Source: an uncultured Ruminococcus sp.
Lineage (GTDB): Bacteria; Bacillota; Clostridia; Oscillospirales; Ruminococcaceae
Reading direction: 5' to 3'
Assembly: GCA_900543105.1 (NCBI GenBank)
Contig: UQQA01000019.1
Coordinates: 1-26,318 of the forward strand
DNA: 26,318 nucleotides
The notes under the pieces are model-generated. The model was not told the DNA's origin and did no database searches. It saw only the letters and a list, made by a program, of their open reading frames with translations. Position numbers and translations under genes: made by a program. Shown piece by piece: positions 1 to 5,979 of this stretch (position 1 is its first letter; each line of letters starts with the position of its first letter).

Positions 1-154
1 ACCTATCATATGCCGCTCTTATCCAACTTCCCGAACAACTGCGAGATTCCAGGACCTGCGCTATTACTTTAGCATCATAGCTTTTATTGACCTTATTCAA
101 CGTTTTCTGCAAATCCTCGAAGCTATAGAAATAACAACAATAGTATTCTGACAT
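1..154 (-). CDS. Partial small hypothetical protein, runs off the left edge
   Basis: The N-terminal 51 codons of an ORF continue past position 1. The ATG at 154-152 has a strong ribosome binding site, GAGGTGA (161-167 on the complement), which overlaps the stop codon of the upstream 68-codon gene. This suggests translational coupling within one leftward unit. The visible part begins MSEYYCCYFYSFEDLQKTL and has two adjacent cysteines and an aromatic-rich N terminus. I do not recognise the family. The function is unknown. Confidence 0.6.
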   Translation of the reverse strand, partial: MSEYYCCYFYSFEDLQKTLNKVNKSYDAKVIAQVLESRSCSGSWIRAAYDR

Positions 155-165
155 AACTTTTCACC

Positions 166-372
166 TCAACATTCTACAATAATCTGATTTCTTTTTATTT
201 TTAATTTGCCTACATAATAAGTCATAAGCCAATGCTTAACTAAAGATATTGTATAATCTTCTTTTAAAAAACCATAAAAAACACGTTTGTCTTGTTTTCC
301 CTCAACTCGTTCGTACACATCATAAGCAAGATCATCTTCGGAATTTTTTATAACATACATAACATTTTTCAT
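166..372 (-). CDS. Small hypothetical protein (68 aa)
   Basis: The ORF has a clear AAGGAG ribosome binding site seven to nine bases upstream of the ATG at 372. It encodes a basic, aromatic-rich 68-residue protein (starts MKNVMYVIKNSEDDLAYDVY). Residues 6-35 look like a small beta-rich segment, followed by a helix around TISLVKHWLMTYY. There is no membrane segment or cysteine cluster. It is followed directly by the partial ORF that leaves the window and preceded by the hairpin region 420-496. It is probably an accessory gene of the phage-like element. No family was recognised. Confidence 0.6.
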   Translation of the reverse strand: MKNVMYVIKNSEDDLAYDVYERVEGKQDKRVFYGFLKEDYTISLVKHWLMTYYVGKLKIKRNQIIVEC

Positions 373-419
373 AATAAATTATCTCCTTGACATTTTTTTA
401 TTTATGGTTTATAATATTT

Positions 420-496
420 GATACCGTGAGCCGTGAGAGTAACTCACAGTATCGGGGTTTTATGTAGTCGGTGGGTTTAGCGTATCAGCCGACTAC
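420..496. repeat. Pair of hairpins in the gap between two small ORFs
   Basis: Two inverted repeats lie next to each other. The first pairs 420-430 with 443-453 (GATACcGTGAG against CTCACaGTATC, one mismatch), and a nested GTGAG/CTCAC alternative is possible. The second pairs 464-471 with 489-496 (GTAGTCGG/CCGACTAC, loop 17). The second is followed on the plus strand by a run of seven T, so read rightward it has the form of a Rho-independent terminator, although no rightward gene precedes it. In a rolling-circle or filamentous element such a cluster could instead be a strand-specific origin or packaging structure. That reading is inference only. Confidence 0.55.
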
Positions 497-501
497 TTTT
501 T

Positions 502-654
502 TTATAAGCTGATTGATCTAAGCTTATCAACAAGATTAGATATTATAGCAATATCATCATCATCACAATCAGAAACAACATTTTTAAAGTCGTTAAGATA
601 CTCGATAATTGTTATTATATCATCAACTGTAAGATTGATTTTCATATCTTCCAT
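502..654 (-). CDS. Small acidic hypothetical protein (50 aa)
   Basis: A longer reading frame extends to 789, but it crosses the promoter and operator region. I place the start at ATG 654, behind an AAGGAAG site about eight bases upstream. The product is a 50-residue, strongly acidic, helical protein with a central run SDCDDDD. It has its own promoter (TATAAT at 703-708, TTGCAA at 726-731), whose spacer holds a palindromic operator. That operator is probably bound by the divergent ribbon-helix-helix protein. The function is unknown. A small partner of the regulator, such as a toxin or copy-control accessory, is possible but unsupported. Confidence 0.55.
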   Translation of the reverse strand: MEDMKINLTVDDIITIIEYLNDFKNVVSDCDDDDIAIISNLVDKLRSISL

Positions 655-702
655 TTTCCTCACTTCCTTTCTTAAGGGTTCTTCCCCTCTCTCACTATAT
701 AT

Positions 703-731
703 ATTATAGCATAGTGGCGCCACTATTGCAA
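703..731 (-). promoter_or_regulatory. Leftward sigma-A promoter with operator in its spacer
   Basis: On the minus strand TTGCAA (726-731) and a perfect TATAAT (703-708) are separated by exactly 17 bases. The spacer is almost entirely the 14-base palindrome TAGTGGCGCCACTA (712-725). A protein bound there would block RNA polymerase. It drives the 50-aa ORF and probably the small ORFs beyond it. Confidence 0.75.
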
Positions 732-792
732 GTGGCAAATTGTACAAATTTGACACCACTATGTTAGCTATATTGTATATTGACACCATTAG
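712..792. promoter_or_regulatory. Operator cluster between divergent promoters (AGTGG/CCACT repeats)
   Basis: The perfect palindrome TAGTGGCGCCACTA (712-725) is followed by further half-sites: AGTGGC just after it, GACACCACTA at about 752-761, and GACACCATTA at 782-791 overlapping the rightward -35 box. Repeated GTGG/CCAC half-sites in a divergent promoter are typical of autoregulating ribbon-helix-helix proteins, and the adjacent gene encodes one. That the protein binds here is inferred. Confidence 0.6.
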
Positions 793-808
793 AAACGTGC
801 GATATAAT
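780..808 (+). promoter_or_regulatory. Rightward promoter of the ribbon-helix-helix gene
   Basis: A consensus TTGACA (780-785) and TATAAT (803-808) are separated by 17 bases, followed by an AAAAGGAG ribosome binding site before ATG 830. An operator half-site overlaps the -35 box, which suggests autorepression. Confidence 0.8.
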
Positions 809-829
809 TTATAAAAAGGAGTTGAAACA

Positions 830-1051
830 ATGGGAGCATATTATTCAGAAGCACAGAATAAAGCAACGCAAAGATACCAACAAAAAGCCTATGACCGTTT
901 AGCAATAAGAGTGTACAAAGGGCAAGCCGACCAAATCAAAGCCTACGCAGAGAGCCACGGCGAGAGTCTTAACGGCTATATCAATAGGCTTATTGCGCAG
1001 GATATGGGCGAAGCACTCAAAAAGCCGACCAAGCAGGAGCAGGACAATTAA
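830..1051 (+). CDS. Ribbon-helix-helix (Arc/CopG-like) DNA-binding protein
   Basis: This 73-residue protein has a typical small ribbon-helix-helix fold. A short strand (LAIRVYKG, about residues 24-31) is followed by helix A (QADQIKAYAESHG) and helix B (SLNGYINRLIAQDM). Such proteins act as dimers that place the strand in the major groove. They serve as copy-control regulators of rolling-circle replicons, phage repressors or antitoxins. It has a consensus promoter, an AAAAGGAG site and a strong terminator of its own, and faces the small leftward ORF 654-502 across a shared operator cluster. The stop codon lies inside the terminator stem. I infer autoregulation and control of the divergent unit; the target list is unknown. 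Confidence 0.8.
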   Translation: MGAYYSEAQNKATQRYQQKAYDRLAIRVYKGQADQIKAYAESHGESLNGYINRLIAQDMGEALKKPTKQEQDN

Positions 1052-1068
1052 CGTCCTGCTTTTTTTTA
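1038..1068 (+). terminator. Rho-independent terminator (first copy of a 27-bp repeat)
   Basis: The stem AGCAGGAC/GTCCTGCT has a 7-base loop and is followed by eight T. The stop codon of the ribbon-helix-helix gene is in the loop. Positions 1038-1064 are repeated exactly at 1370-1396. Confidence 0.85.
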
Positions 1069-1116
1069 TAAAAAAATCCATAGGAGCAGTAAGGTAAGTT
1101 TACCGTATAAGTAAAC

Positions 1117-1308
1117 TCAACTATCTTTTTTCTTAAAATCAATACACTGCCCCAATGACAAACAAACAACGATTTTATTTTTGCCTAAAGGCTCGACAGC
1201 AGATACATCATAATAACCATCAAACCGACTGGACGCATAAATTTTTATATTTGTATATCCGCAAGTTTTTAATCGCTTGCGGAAAGCTAATATAGCTTTT
1301 GGTTGCAA
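1117..1308 (-). CDS. Small hypothetical protein (63 aa, probable TTG start)
   Basis: The frame is open from ATG 1329, but the only good ribosome binding site, GAGGTGA, sits inside that extension and is spaced for a TTG at 1308. I therefore choose TTG 1308. The product (from LQPKAILAFRKRLKTCGY) is basic at its N terminus with a beta-rich C-terminal half (IVVCLSLGQCIDF). It lies between the two copies of a 27-bp terminator repeat and downstream of rep and the 103-aa helper gene, so it may be the last gene of the long leftward operon or a separately added cassette. No family was recognised. Confidence 0.5.
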   Translation of the reverse strand: MQPKAILAFRKRLKTCGYTNIKIYASSRFDGYYDVSAVEPLGKNKIVVCLSLGQCIDFKKKDS

Positions 1309-1337
1309 AATAATCACCTCAAAAAACAAAAATGTTT

Positions 1338-1396
1338 ACTGGAGCAGTAAACCGCCGTTACTGCTCAGTAGCAGGACAATTAACGTCCTGCTTTTT
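1338..1396. terminator. Two adjacent hairpins, the second an exact copy of the terminator at 1038
   Basis: The first hairpin pairs 1342-1350 with 1358-1366 (GAGCAGTAA/TTACTGCTC, loop 7), extended by ACT/AGT. The second is AGCAGGAC/GTCCTGCT (1370-1377 with 1385-1392) followed by TTTTT on the plus strand. The stop codon of the leftward 103-aa gene is in the second stem. The T-run is oriented for rightward transcription, which suggests this copy blocks antisense transcription into the operon or is a leftover of a duplication. Confidence 0.65.
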
Positions 1397-1691
1397 CTTT
1401 TTTTAACTCTTTTTTAAGCCGTTCAGCGGCTTGCTTATATGCAGAGAAGTCAATATTAACAATGCTCGCACGGTAGTCTGTCGGGACATTAAGCTTAAAT
1501 ATGGCTAAAGCGTGATCGCTGTAGTCAATAAATGCGCTAAGACGTTCCATAGCCAAAGCCAATTCAAGGCAATCAACAGCATCAATATTCTTTTTCATTC
1601 GCTGATTTTGACGAAGCTGTACAACCTCATATTCCAGGCGCTCACGCTCATTCAAAAGATATTGATAAAAAATTTCTTTCTGCGTTACCAT
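1380..1691 (-). CDS. Small helical protein following rep (103 aa)
   Basis: The ATG at 1691 follows the rep stop codon with no gap (stop 1694-1692), so the gene is almost certainly translationally coupled to rep. The product is predicted to be nearly all helix: an N-terminal heptad-like segment (KEIFYQYLLNERERLEYEV) and a very basic C-terminal end (ERLKKELKKEKAGR). A replication accessory protein that binds Rep or DNA would fit the position. This is inference, and no family was recognised. Confidence 0.65.
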   Translation of the reverse strand: MVTQKEIFYQYLLNERERLEYEVVQLRQNQRMKKNIDAVDCLELALAMERLSAFIDYSDHALAIFKLNVPTDYRASIVNIDFSAYKQAAERLKKELKKEKAGR

Positions 1692-2678
1692 TTAAATTGC
1701 GCCCCTCTCTTGAAGAAAATTAATAATTCCGTCCGAACTGCTTTCATTCTGCGCTCTTATACGCTCGTATTTGGGGTTTAACGGCTTTTCTTTCTGCGCT
1801 CGGTTTATGTTCTGCATAAACTGCGTTACGCCCAGGACATCAATGTATGTCGCTATAGCACCGCTTAACTGATTGTTCACATAGCCAAAGAGATTTGAAA
1901 AGTTATAGTTTACTCCTGGTTTGTCAAAAATAGAAACGGTTTCCCAGGATTCTATAAACTTTAACCACTGCGGAGCTGTCGGAACAAGACATTTATTTGT
2001 TGTGTTGTCCGAGGGGACAATATACCGCAGATAATTGTTCAGAACATCAAAATAATTCTTGCGAATATCGTTAGGAAGCTTTATAAACCCCCGTGCGCTA
2101 TCGTCCTTTAATTTCATTTCACATCGTACCCAGTGATTAAGATCGTCACGCCCACGTTCCATTTTTTTATCATATATGCGAATGTACACAGACGATTGAA
2201 GCCGCGAACCGTGACAAACCGAACAACCTTTATTACTATAAATAACTTCGATGTCCTTACAGCGTGAAACGTACTCCCCTTTTTGTGCAGCAAACATCAA
2301 ATAATCAAGGTCAAGAAAACCGAAAAAATCATCATAAGCAACATCAAGACGGGTTATGTTCATATCCCTTTTTTCGGGGTTCTCGTTCCAGTTCCGAATA
2401 ATCAAGTCAAAAATGCCTTTATAATCTCCGTTACCGTAGGTTTCAAAATCTCGGCAACCTTGACCCGAGAGTTCAACGCAAATTCCCATTTCTTCGCGCC
2501 CGTTATACATTATATTGATACCGTCATAGTTCAAGCGGTCTTGATAGCAATACCGCCCCTTCATCTGTTGGAAGCTGACTTTCTGCAAACCGAGTAAATC
2601 TATTACATCGGGCAGACTATGTATTTTTGTTGTAAAGGTAAGCCAGTCATACAAAACACGGTTTTCATTCTGTTCCAT
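1692..2678 (-). CDS. Rolling-circle replication initiator, Rep_trans-like
   Basis: This 328-residue protein should nick the double-stranded replicative form at the element's origin and start rolling-circle synthesis. It shows the Rep_trans signature: NITRLDVAYDD at residues 107-117 (acidic metal-binding region) and YIRIYDKKME at 165-174, where Tyr169 is the likely nucleophile, followed by an R-x-E motif (residues 185-187). The family is used by filamentous phages of Firmicutes and by pT181-type plasmids. The start at 2678 has an AGGGGG site eight bases upstream and overlaps the preceding zinc-finger gene by 14 bases; the stop abuts the next gene. Being last in the operon, after the structural genes, differs from Ff phages, where gene II comes first. 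On a circle this is a matter of where the operon promoter sits. Confidence 0.85.
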   Translation of the reverse strand: MEQNENRVLYDWLTFTTKIHSLPDVIDLLGLQKVSFQQMKGRYCYQDRLNYDGINIMYNGREEMGICVELSGQGCRDFETYGNGDYKGIFDLIIRNWNENPEKRDMNITRLDVAYDDFFGFLDLDYLMFAAQKGEYVSRCKDIEVIYSNKGCSVCHGSRLQSSVYIRIYDKKMERGRDDLNHWVRCEMKLKDDSARGFIKLPNDIRKNYFDVLNNYLRYIVPSDNTTNKCLVPTAPQWLKFIESWETVSIFDKPGVNYNFSNLFGYVNNQLSGAIATYIDVLGVTQFMQNINRAQKEKPLNPKYERIRAQNESSSDGIINFLQERGAI

Positions 2679-2892
2679 TCAAATATCCCCCTATTACTGC
2701 GCCGTTTTCGCCTATCTGACAATTATCAGTTGTTTCATCGTTATTCTTGCGCAGTCTTGGGATAATGCACTTGTCAAGATACTTAGAAAGACAGTACACG
2801 CACATTGTGGACTGTATAACGCCGAATTTTATAAAAGCAAGTTCCCTTTCCTTACCACAAGTCGGACAAACGCCAGTTTTTATATTAGCCAC
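2665..2892 (-). CDS. Small zinc-finger-like protein (75 aa)
   Basis: Two CxxC pairs (CPTC near residue 9 and CVYC near residue 31) about 20 residues apart form a likely zinc ribbon. A basic helix (SKYLDKCIIPRLRK) follows, then an acidic tail. The frame is open from GTG 2901, but the GAGGTGG site is best spaced for GTG 2892, which I use. The 3' end overlaps the rep start by 14 bases, so the two are coupled. The position directly before rep suggests a replication or transcription accessory, such as a late regulator. This is unproven. Confidence 0.65.
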   Translation of the reverse strand: MANIKTGVCPTCGKERELAFIKFGVIQSTMCVYCLSKYLDKCIIPRLRKNNDETTDNCQIGENGAVIGGYLNGTE

Positions 2893-2926
2893 TTTTACCA
2901 CCTCGTATTTTATTGTATTTAGTTTG

Positions 2927-2973
2927 TACCCCCCTAATTAGCCAGGGGGGGTAAGGCGGTTTTACTCCGCCTT
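2927..2973. repeat. Two abutting intercistronic hairpins
   Basis: TACCCCCC (2927-2934) pairs with GGGGGGTA (2946-2953), and AAGGCGG (2953-2959) pairs with CCGCCTT (2967-2973). The second is followed by T on the plus strand and contains the stop codon of the cysteine-rich gene. In the leftward mRNA neither is followed by U, so these are more likely mRNA-processing or stability structures, or antisense terminators, than terminators of the operon. Confidence 0.55.
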
Positions 2974-3159
2974 TTTAAATTCTGCCGCCCTGGAACAAGT
3001 AAGACAATATGCAGGGTCTTTGTTATGCTCGCAGGTCTGACACCGACCATAATATTTACAATGAGTTGCACAAGCTGTATAGCATAAGCCGCAGAAGCTA
3101 AAGCTTATAGTTTCACTGTCAAAGATATCAATATGTTTACACTTAAAATTGTTTTCCAT
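2962..3159 (-). CDS. Cysteine-rich small protein (65 aa)
   Basis: Nine of 65 residues are cysteine (positions 7, 23, 26, 30, 34, 40, 43, 52, 55), with histidines at 9, 33 and 45. The spacing (FCGLCYTACATHCKYYGRC, then CQTC and CLTC) is that of a protein binding two or three metal ions, possibly zinc. There is no signal peptide, so disulphides outside the cell are less likely. The start at 3159 has an AAGGTGAT ribosome binding site. It sits between the structural module and the zinc-finger/rep module. The function is unknown; a DNA- or protein-binding regulator of the phage cycle is one option. Confidence 0.7.
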   Translation of the reverse strand: MENNFKCKHIDIFDSETISFSFCGLCYTACATHCKYYGRCQTCEHNKDPAYCLTCSRAAEFKKAE

Positions 3160-3174
3160 AATTAATCACCTTTC

Positions 3175-3251
3175 GGCTAAAGCTTGAATAATTTTTGAGC
3201 CTCTCCTCCGCTCCGCTACGGTTTCTCAAAAATTATTCTATGGCTTTAGCC
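3175..3251. repeat. 77-nt long hairpin between structural and replication genes
   Basis: The outer stem pairs 3175-3183 with 3243-3251 (GGCTAAAGC/GCTTTAGCC) and the inner stem pairs 3186-3199 with 3225-3238 (GAATAATTTTTGAG and its complement). A small internal loop separates them, and a 25-nt GC-richer loop caps the structure: 23 base pairs in all. The pVI-like gene's stop codon is inside. No T-run follows on the leftward strand, so it is not a simple terminator. Filamentous phages carry a packaging hairpin of similar size on the virion strand, and this is a candidate for one (inference). Confidence 0.7.
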
Positions 3252-3475
3252 CACCTTAAAATTACTTGTATGAGATAATAAGAGAGGATAGCAACAAGCC
3301 AAACCTCTAAAATCGGTATCATCTGATAAATAGGTATAAACCAATTGACCCAAGCTAAATATTGTTTGATTTGTGCATTAGCTTCAAGCCATACAATGGG
3401 ACTACCGGGAAGAGCATCAACAATTGTTTGCCCAAGATCGGCAAACTGTTCGCCGATAAAATTGAAAAAATCCAT
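3233..3475 (-). CDS. pVI-like minor coat/membrane protein (80 aa)
   Basis: This 80-residue hydrophobic protein has no cleavable signal. It has an amphipathic N-terminal segment (MDFFNFIGEQFADLG) and one long or two short membrane segments at about residues 38-75 (WVNWFIPIYQMIPILEV, then WLVAILSYYLIQVIL), ending with a basic cluster. In filamentous phages a small multi-helix membrane protein (pVI) follows the pIII gene and caps the same virion end. This gene follows the pIII-like gene by four bases and has a strong AAGGGGG site overlapping that gene's end. Assignment rests on size, topology and position, not on sequence identity. Confidence 0.65.
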   Translation of the reverse strand: MDFFNFIGEQFADLGQTIVDALPGSPIVWLEANAQIKQYLAWVNWFIPIYQMIPILEVWLVAILSYYLIQVILRWAKAIE

Positions 3476-3479
3476 ATAA

Positions 3480-4799
3480 TTAAGCCCCCTTTACTATTTT
3501 AAAAGTTATGAAGCAAAGACCAAACATAAAAAGAGAAAAGAAAATCCAACGAACAACGGCAAAAGCAGAAGAATACTTAGAAAAATCTACAACAATCATC
3601 TTTTTAAATCCCGGGAAACTTTTATACTGCGGAATTTCAAATGGAACTTCAAAACGCGGTGCTTCGGGTTCAGCTGAAAGAAGCTTTATCCCGTGATAGA
3701 AATCCCACGGAATACAAAAAGGAAAAACAGTTGCAATTGATTTCGGCATCGTCAAAGAAGATAATTTAGAATCTGCAATTTCCTGCGGAACATCAACTTC
3801 TGCATCTTCGATTAAATCGTCTGTATCAGTTTTAGTATCGTCGATAACATCAATGTTATTGATTATGGTTGTAATCAAATCACCAATTGATGTACCAGGG
3901 TAAGGGCTAATATCATAATCGGGATAGTATGGCTTGTCATCCACGGTGACAGAGCCGTCATCATTAATCGGGATAGTTTCGTCACCGATCGTAACAGTTC
4001 CGTCACCGTTTACATCATAAGTTGTACCATCGATATCAACTGTACCGATTGATTCGGGGACTTCGTCGACAAAGGTCAACATATCGGTTGCAGGTGTGCC
4101 ATCAGGATATCGCCAGTCACCTACAAATTTTACTTTTGGCAAAATGTAATTATCTTCACCAAAAGCGCCGCCAAGTGTGATAGAGCCTGAATACTCTTTT
4201 TCCGTTTGATTAGGTCCGACAATATATTGACGTATGATTTTATCTCCGTATATATTAGCGAAAGCCTCTTTCTCAATAATGCCATAATCACCGAAATATA
4301 CAGCAGTATTATCTAAAGTATTATCAGATTTACGATAAATCTTTACAACACCCATTGCGCCATAACCTTTTAGCTCGGGGTTGACAGTTGGCAAGTCGGC
4401 AACGTGTCCGTTTATAAAATCAACTAAAACTTTTGTAGTAGCTTGTGAAAGCAAATCAGCCGAGGGAATAGAGGGTGAAGCATTGATCTTATTATGATTT
4501 TTTACAGCATCACTTAAGAATTTATTTATATTGTTAATTGTATTAACTTTCATTTGTGCGTTTTTTTCCCAATCTATAGACGGCAAAACACTTTTTGTAT
4601 TACTAAAAATATCTGATGTACTCATATCGTTAACTTGTGATTGAGTATATACACCAGAGCCTACAAGCATTTCAGTACAAGCTTGTATAAGATAAGTAAG
4701 TAAACTAACGGGAGCGGCAATAGCATTAGCCTTAAAGCTATTCGCAATTACTGTTGTACTCACCATTAAAGCCAGTAGAAACGCCATTATTTTTTTCAT
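3480..4799 (-). CDS. pIII-like adsorption/minor coat protein (439 aa)
   Basis: It has a signal peptide (MKKIMAFLLALMVSTTVIAN, likely cut after ANA at residue 26), a long exported domain, and a C-terminal anchor (about residues 415-436, WIFFSLFMFGLCFITF) ending in a short basic tail. The middle (about residues 250-300) is rich in Asp/Gly/Thr with repeated phrases such as YDVNGDGTVTIGDE and INDDGSVTVDD, which resemble extended beta or calcium-binding linkers. This topology is that of filamentous-phage pIII: receptor-binding domains outside, anchor released into the virion tip. Its start overlaps the Zot gene by 62 bases, so it is probably translated by coupling. Receptor-binding specificity cannot be read from sequence. 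Confidence 0.75.
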   Translation of the reverse strand: MKKIMAFLLALMVSTTVIANSFKANAIAAPVSLLTYLIQACTEMLVGSGVYTQSQVNDMSTSDIFSNTKSVLPSIDWEKNAQMKVNTINNINKFLSDAVKNHNKINASPSIPSADLLSQATTKVLVDFINGHVADLPTVNPELKGYGAMGVVKIYRKSDNTLDNTAVYFGDYGIIEKEAFANIYGDKIIRQYIVGPNQTEKEYSGSITLGGAFGEDNYILPKVKFVGDWRYPDGTPATDMLTFVDEVPESIGTVDIDGTTYDVNGDGTVTIGDETIPINDDGSVTVDDKPYYPDYDISPYPGTSIGDLITTIINNIDVIDDTKTDTDDLIEDAEVDVPQEIADSKLSSLTMPKSIATVFPFCIPWDFYHGIKLLSAEPEAPRFEVPFEIPQYKSFPGFKKMIVVDFSKYSSAFAVVRWIFFSLFMFGLCFITFKIVKGA

Positions 4800-5565
4800 C
4801 TTTTAAACTCACTATCCTTTCAGTAAGAGCATTTACAAATTGCTGTAAAAGCTTTTTCTTTTCTTGTTCTTTGTATGGATTTAAAGTGTCATAAAACATA
4901 CTGTAGCTGTTATACATTAAACCATATAACGGCTTGTATGTGTAAAATCCTTGTTCAAATGGTTTTTCACCAGTTCCGCGCCAACATCTCGACCAAGAAA
5001 AAAGCGAACCGCCGCAGAAAAGGGAAAAAATCCAACCTATAAAGCCTTGGTTCTTACGGTTATAGTGCTTCACCTCAAACTCGCAATACTCTATAACTTT
5101 TCTTGCTATAAGCTTCTTACTTTGCGGTATTAGGACAACTTCAAAGCCTATATGACGGTGTTTTCTGAAAAAAGTGTCCCACTCGTTCCACCTATTCAAT
5201 CCGCCTTTTTGAGCGGCTAAGACCGTGGGCGAGAATATAGCTACACATTCATCGAGAAAAACGACCGTTTGGCGCTCTTTACCGAAACTGTGATTCTTTG
5301 CGGCAAACTCATATAACCATTCAGGGGTTATATCTTCTATAGGGATATAATAGAAATTATCGGCTCGCTTGTCCCGTTTAATCTTTTTAGGCTTTTTATT
5401 AAAGTGGTTTACATACCACTTTTGAAAAGGGTTAAGGAAAACAAGATCGGTATCAATCATGCAAGTACTAATTACATTTTTTCCCGCCCTCAACCAATCC
5501 GCCATTTCATGGGCGGCATGTAAGCTTTTTCCGCTTCCTGGCGTGCCGGAATACAATTCAATCAT
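4738..5565 (-). CDS. zot: Zot-like (pI) filamentous phage assembly ATPase
   Basis: This 275-residue protein powers export and assembly of filamentous virions at the inner membrane. Walker A is GTPGSGKS (residues 7-14) and Walker B is VVFLDEC (101-107), followed by the family pattern of FFRKHRHIGFEVVLIPQ (132-148). The hydrophobic stretch at about 174-190 (GFIGWIFSLFCGGSLFSW) could be the single membrane segment; the tail is charged. An upstream extension of the frame to 5625 would run through the terminator hairpin, so I place the start at ATG 5565 behind GGTGGTGG. The gene lies directly after the coat-gene attenuator and before the pIII-like gene. In Ff phages the pI gene follows pIII and pVI, so the order is different here. 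Confidence 0.9.
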   Translation of the reverse strand: MIELYSGTPGSGKSLHAAHEMADWLRAGKNVISTCMIDTDLVFLNPFQKWYVNHFNKKPKKIKRDKRADNFYYIPIEDITPEWLYEFAAKNHSFGKERQTVVFLDECVAIFSPTVLAAQKGGLNRWNEWDTFFRKHRHIGFEVVLIPQSKKLIARKVIEYCEFEVKHYNRKNQGFIGWIFSLFCGGSLFSWSRCWRGTGEKPFEQGFYTYKPLYGLMYNSYSMFYDTLNPYKEQEKKKLLQQFVNALTERIVSLKDEKNNGVSTGFNGEYNSNCE

Positions 5566-5596
5566 TTTACCACCACCAATATTATTTATAAAAAAA

Positions 5597-5655
5597 GTGC
5601 AGGCATATATAAAATACACCTGCACAAGCGTTACAGTCCAAAAAACGCTGTAACG
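5597..5655 (-). terminator. Tandem-hairpin attenuator after the major coat gene
   Basis: On the minus strand the first stem met is CGTTACAG/CTGTAACG (5629-5655). It is followed by GTGCAGG/CCTGCAC (5597-5625) and then a run of seven T (5590-5596). The second has the form of a Rho-independent terminator inside the operon, between the coat gene and zot. Ff phages have a terminator in the equivalent place (after gene VIII), which makes coat mRNA far more abundant than the mRNA of the assembly genes. The same logic is inferred here. Confidence 0.8.
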
Positions 5656-5667
5656 GTGTTAGAGTTA

Positions 5668-5964
5668 TCAGGTAAGCTTTTTGAAAAAGCTCTTAAGAAC
5701 ACCAACAAGCCACTTAACGCCGAAGATAACAAGACCAACGCTGACAACACCAGCGATAGCAACACCAGCCTTAGAAACAAGGCTTGTAAGCTCTGTGGTC
5801 ATTGAATTGGTTACTGTATCATAGACACCCGATGCAGAAGCACCCGACTCAGCGAAAGCCGACATTGCGAGCATTGAAACAGCCATGCAAGCACCCATTA
5901 CAGAAGCAACGATCTTTTTTGCGCGGCTGGATACAGAATTCTTAAACTTGGTAATCATGTTCAT
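5668..5964 (-). CDS. pVIII-like major coat protein precursor (98 aa)
   Basis: The 98-residue precursor has a long basic N-region (MNMITKFKNSVSSRAKK), a hydrophobic core, and a cleavage site AFA|ES after residue 38. The mature form of about 60 residues has an acidic/polar amphipathic start (ESGASASGVYDTVTNSM), a membrane helix (AGVAIAGVVSVGLVIFGVKW) and a basic end (KSFFKKLT). This is the classic filamentous coat layout: acidic surface outside, basic tail against the DNA. The ribosome binding site GGAGG is strong and well spaced. It is followed by a tandem attenuator. Expected role: thousands of copies form the filament. Confidence 0.88.
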   Translation of the reverse strand: MNMITKFKNSVSSRAKKIVASVMGACMAVSMLAMSAFAESGASASGVYDTVTNSMTTELTSLVSKAGVAIAGVVSVGLVIFGVKWLVGVLKSFFKKLT

Positions 5965-5979
5965 TGTTTTTTTCCTCCA

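Noticed and set aside
502..789. 95-codon version of the small acidic ORF
   Set aside because: The extra N-terminal part covers its own -10, -35 and operator; the start at 654 has the ribosome binding site.
2283..2597. 104-codon ORF opposite rep
   Set aside because: Shadow frame of the well-supported Rep gene; no ribosome binding site or recognisable motif.
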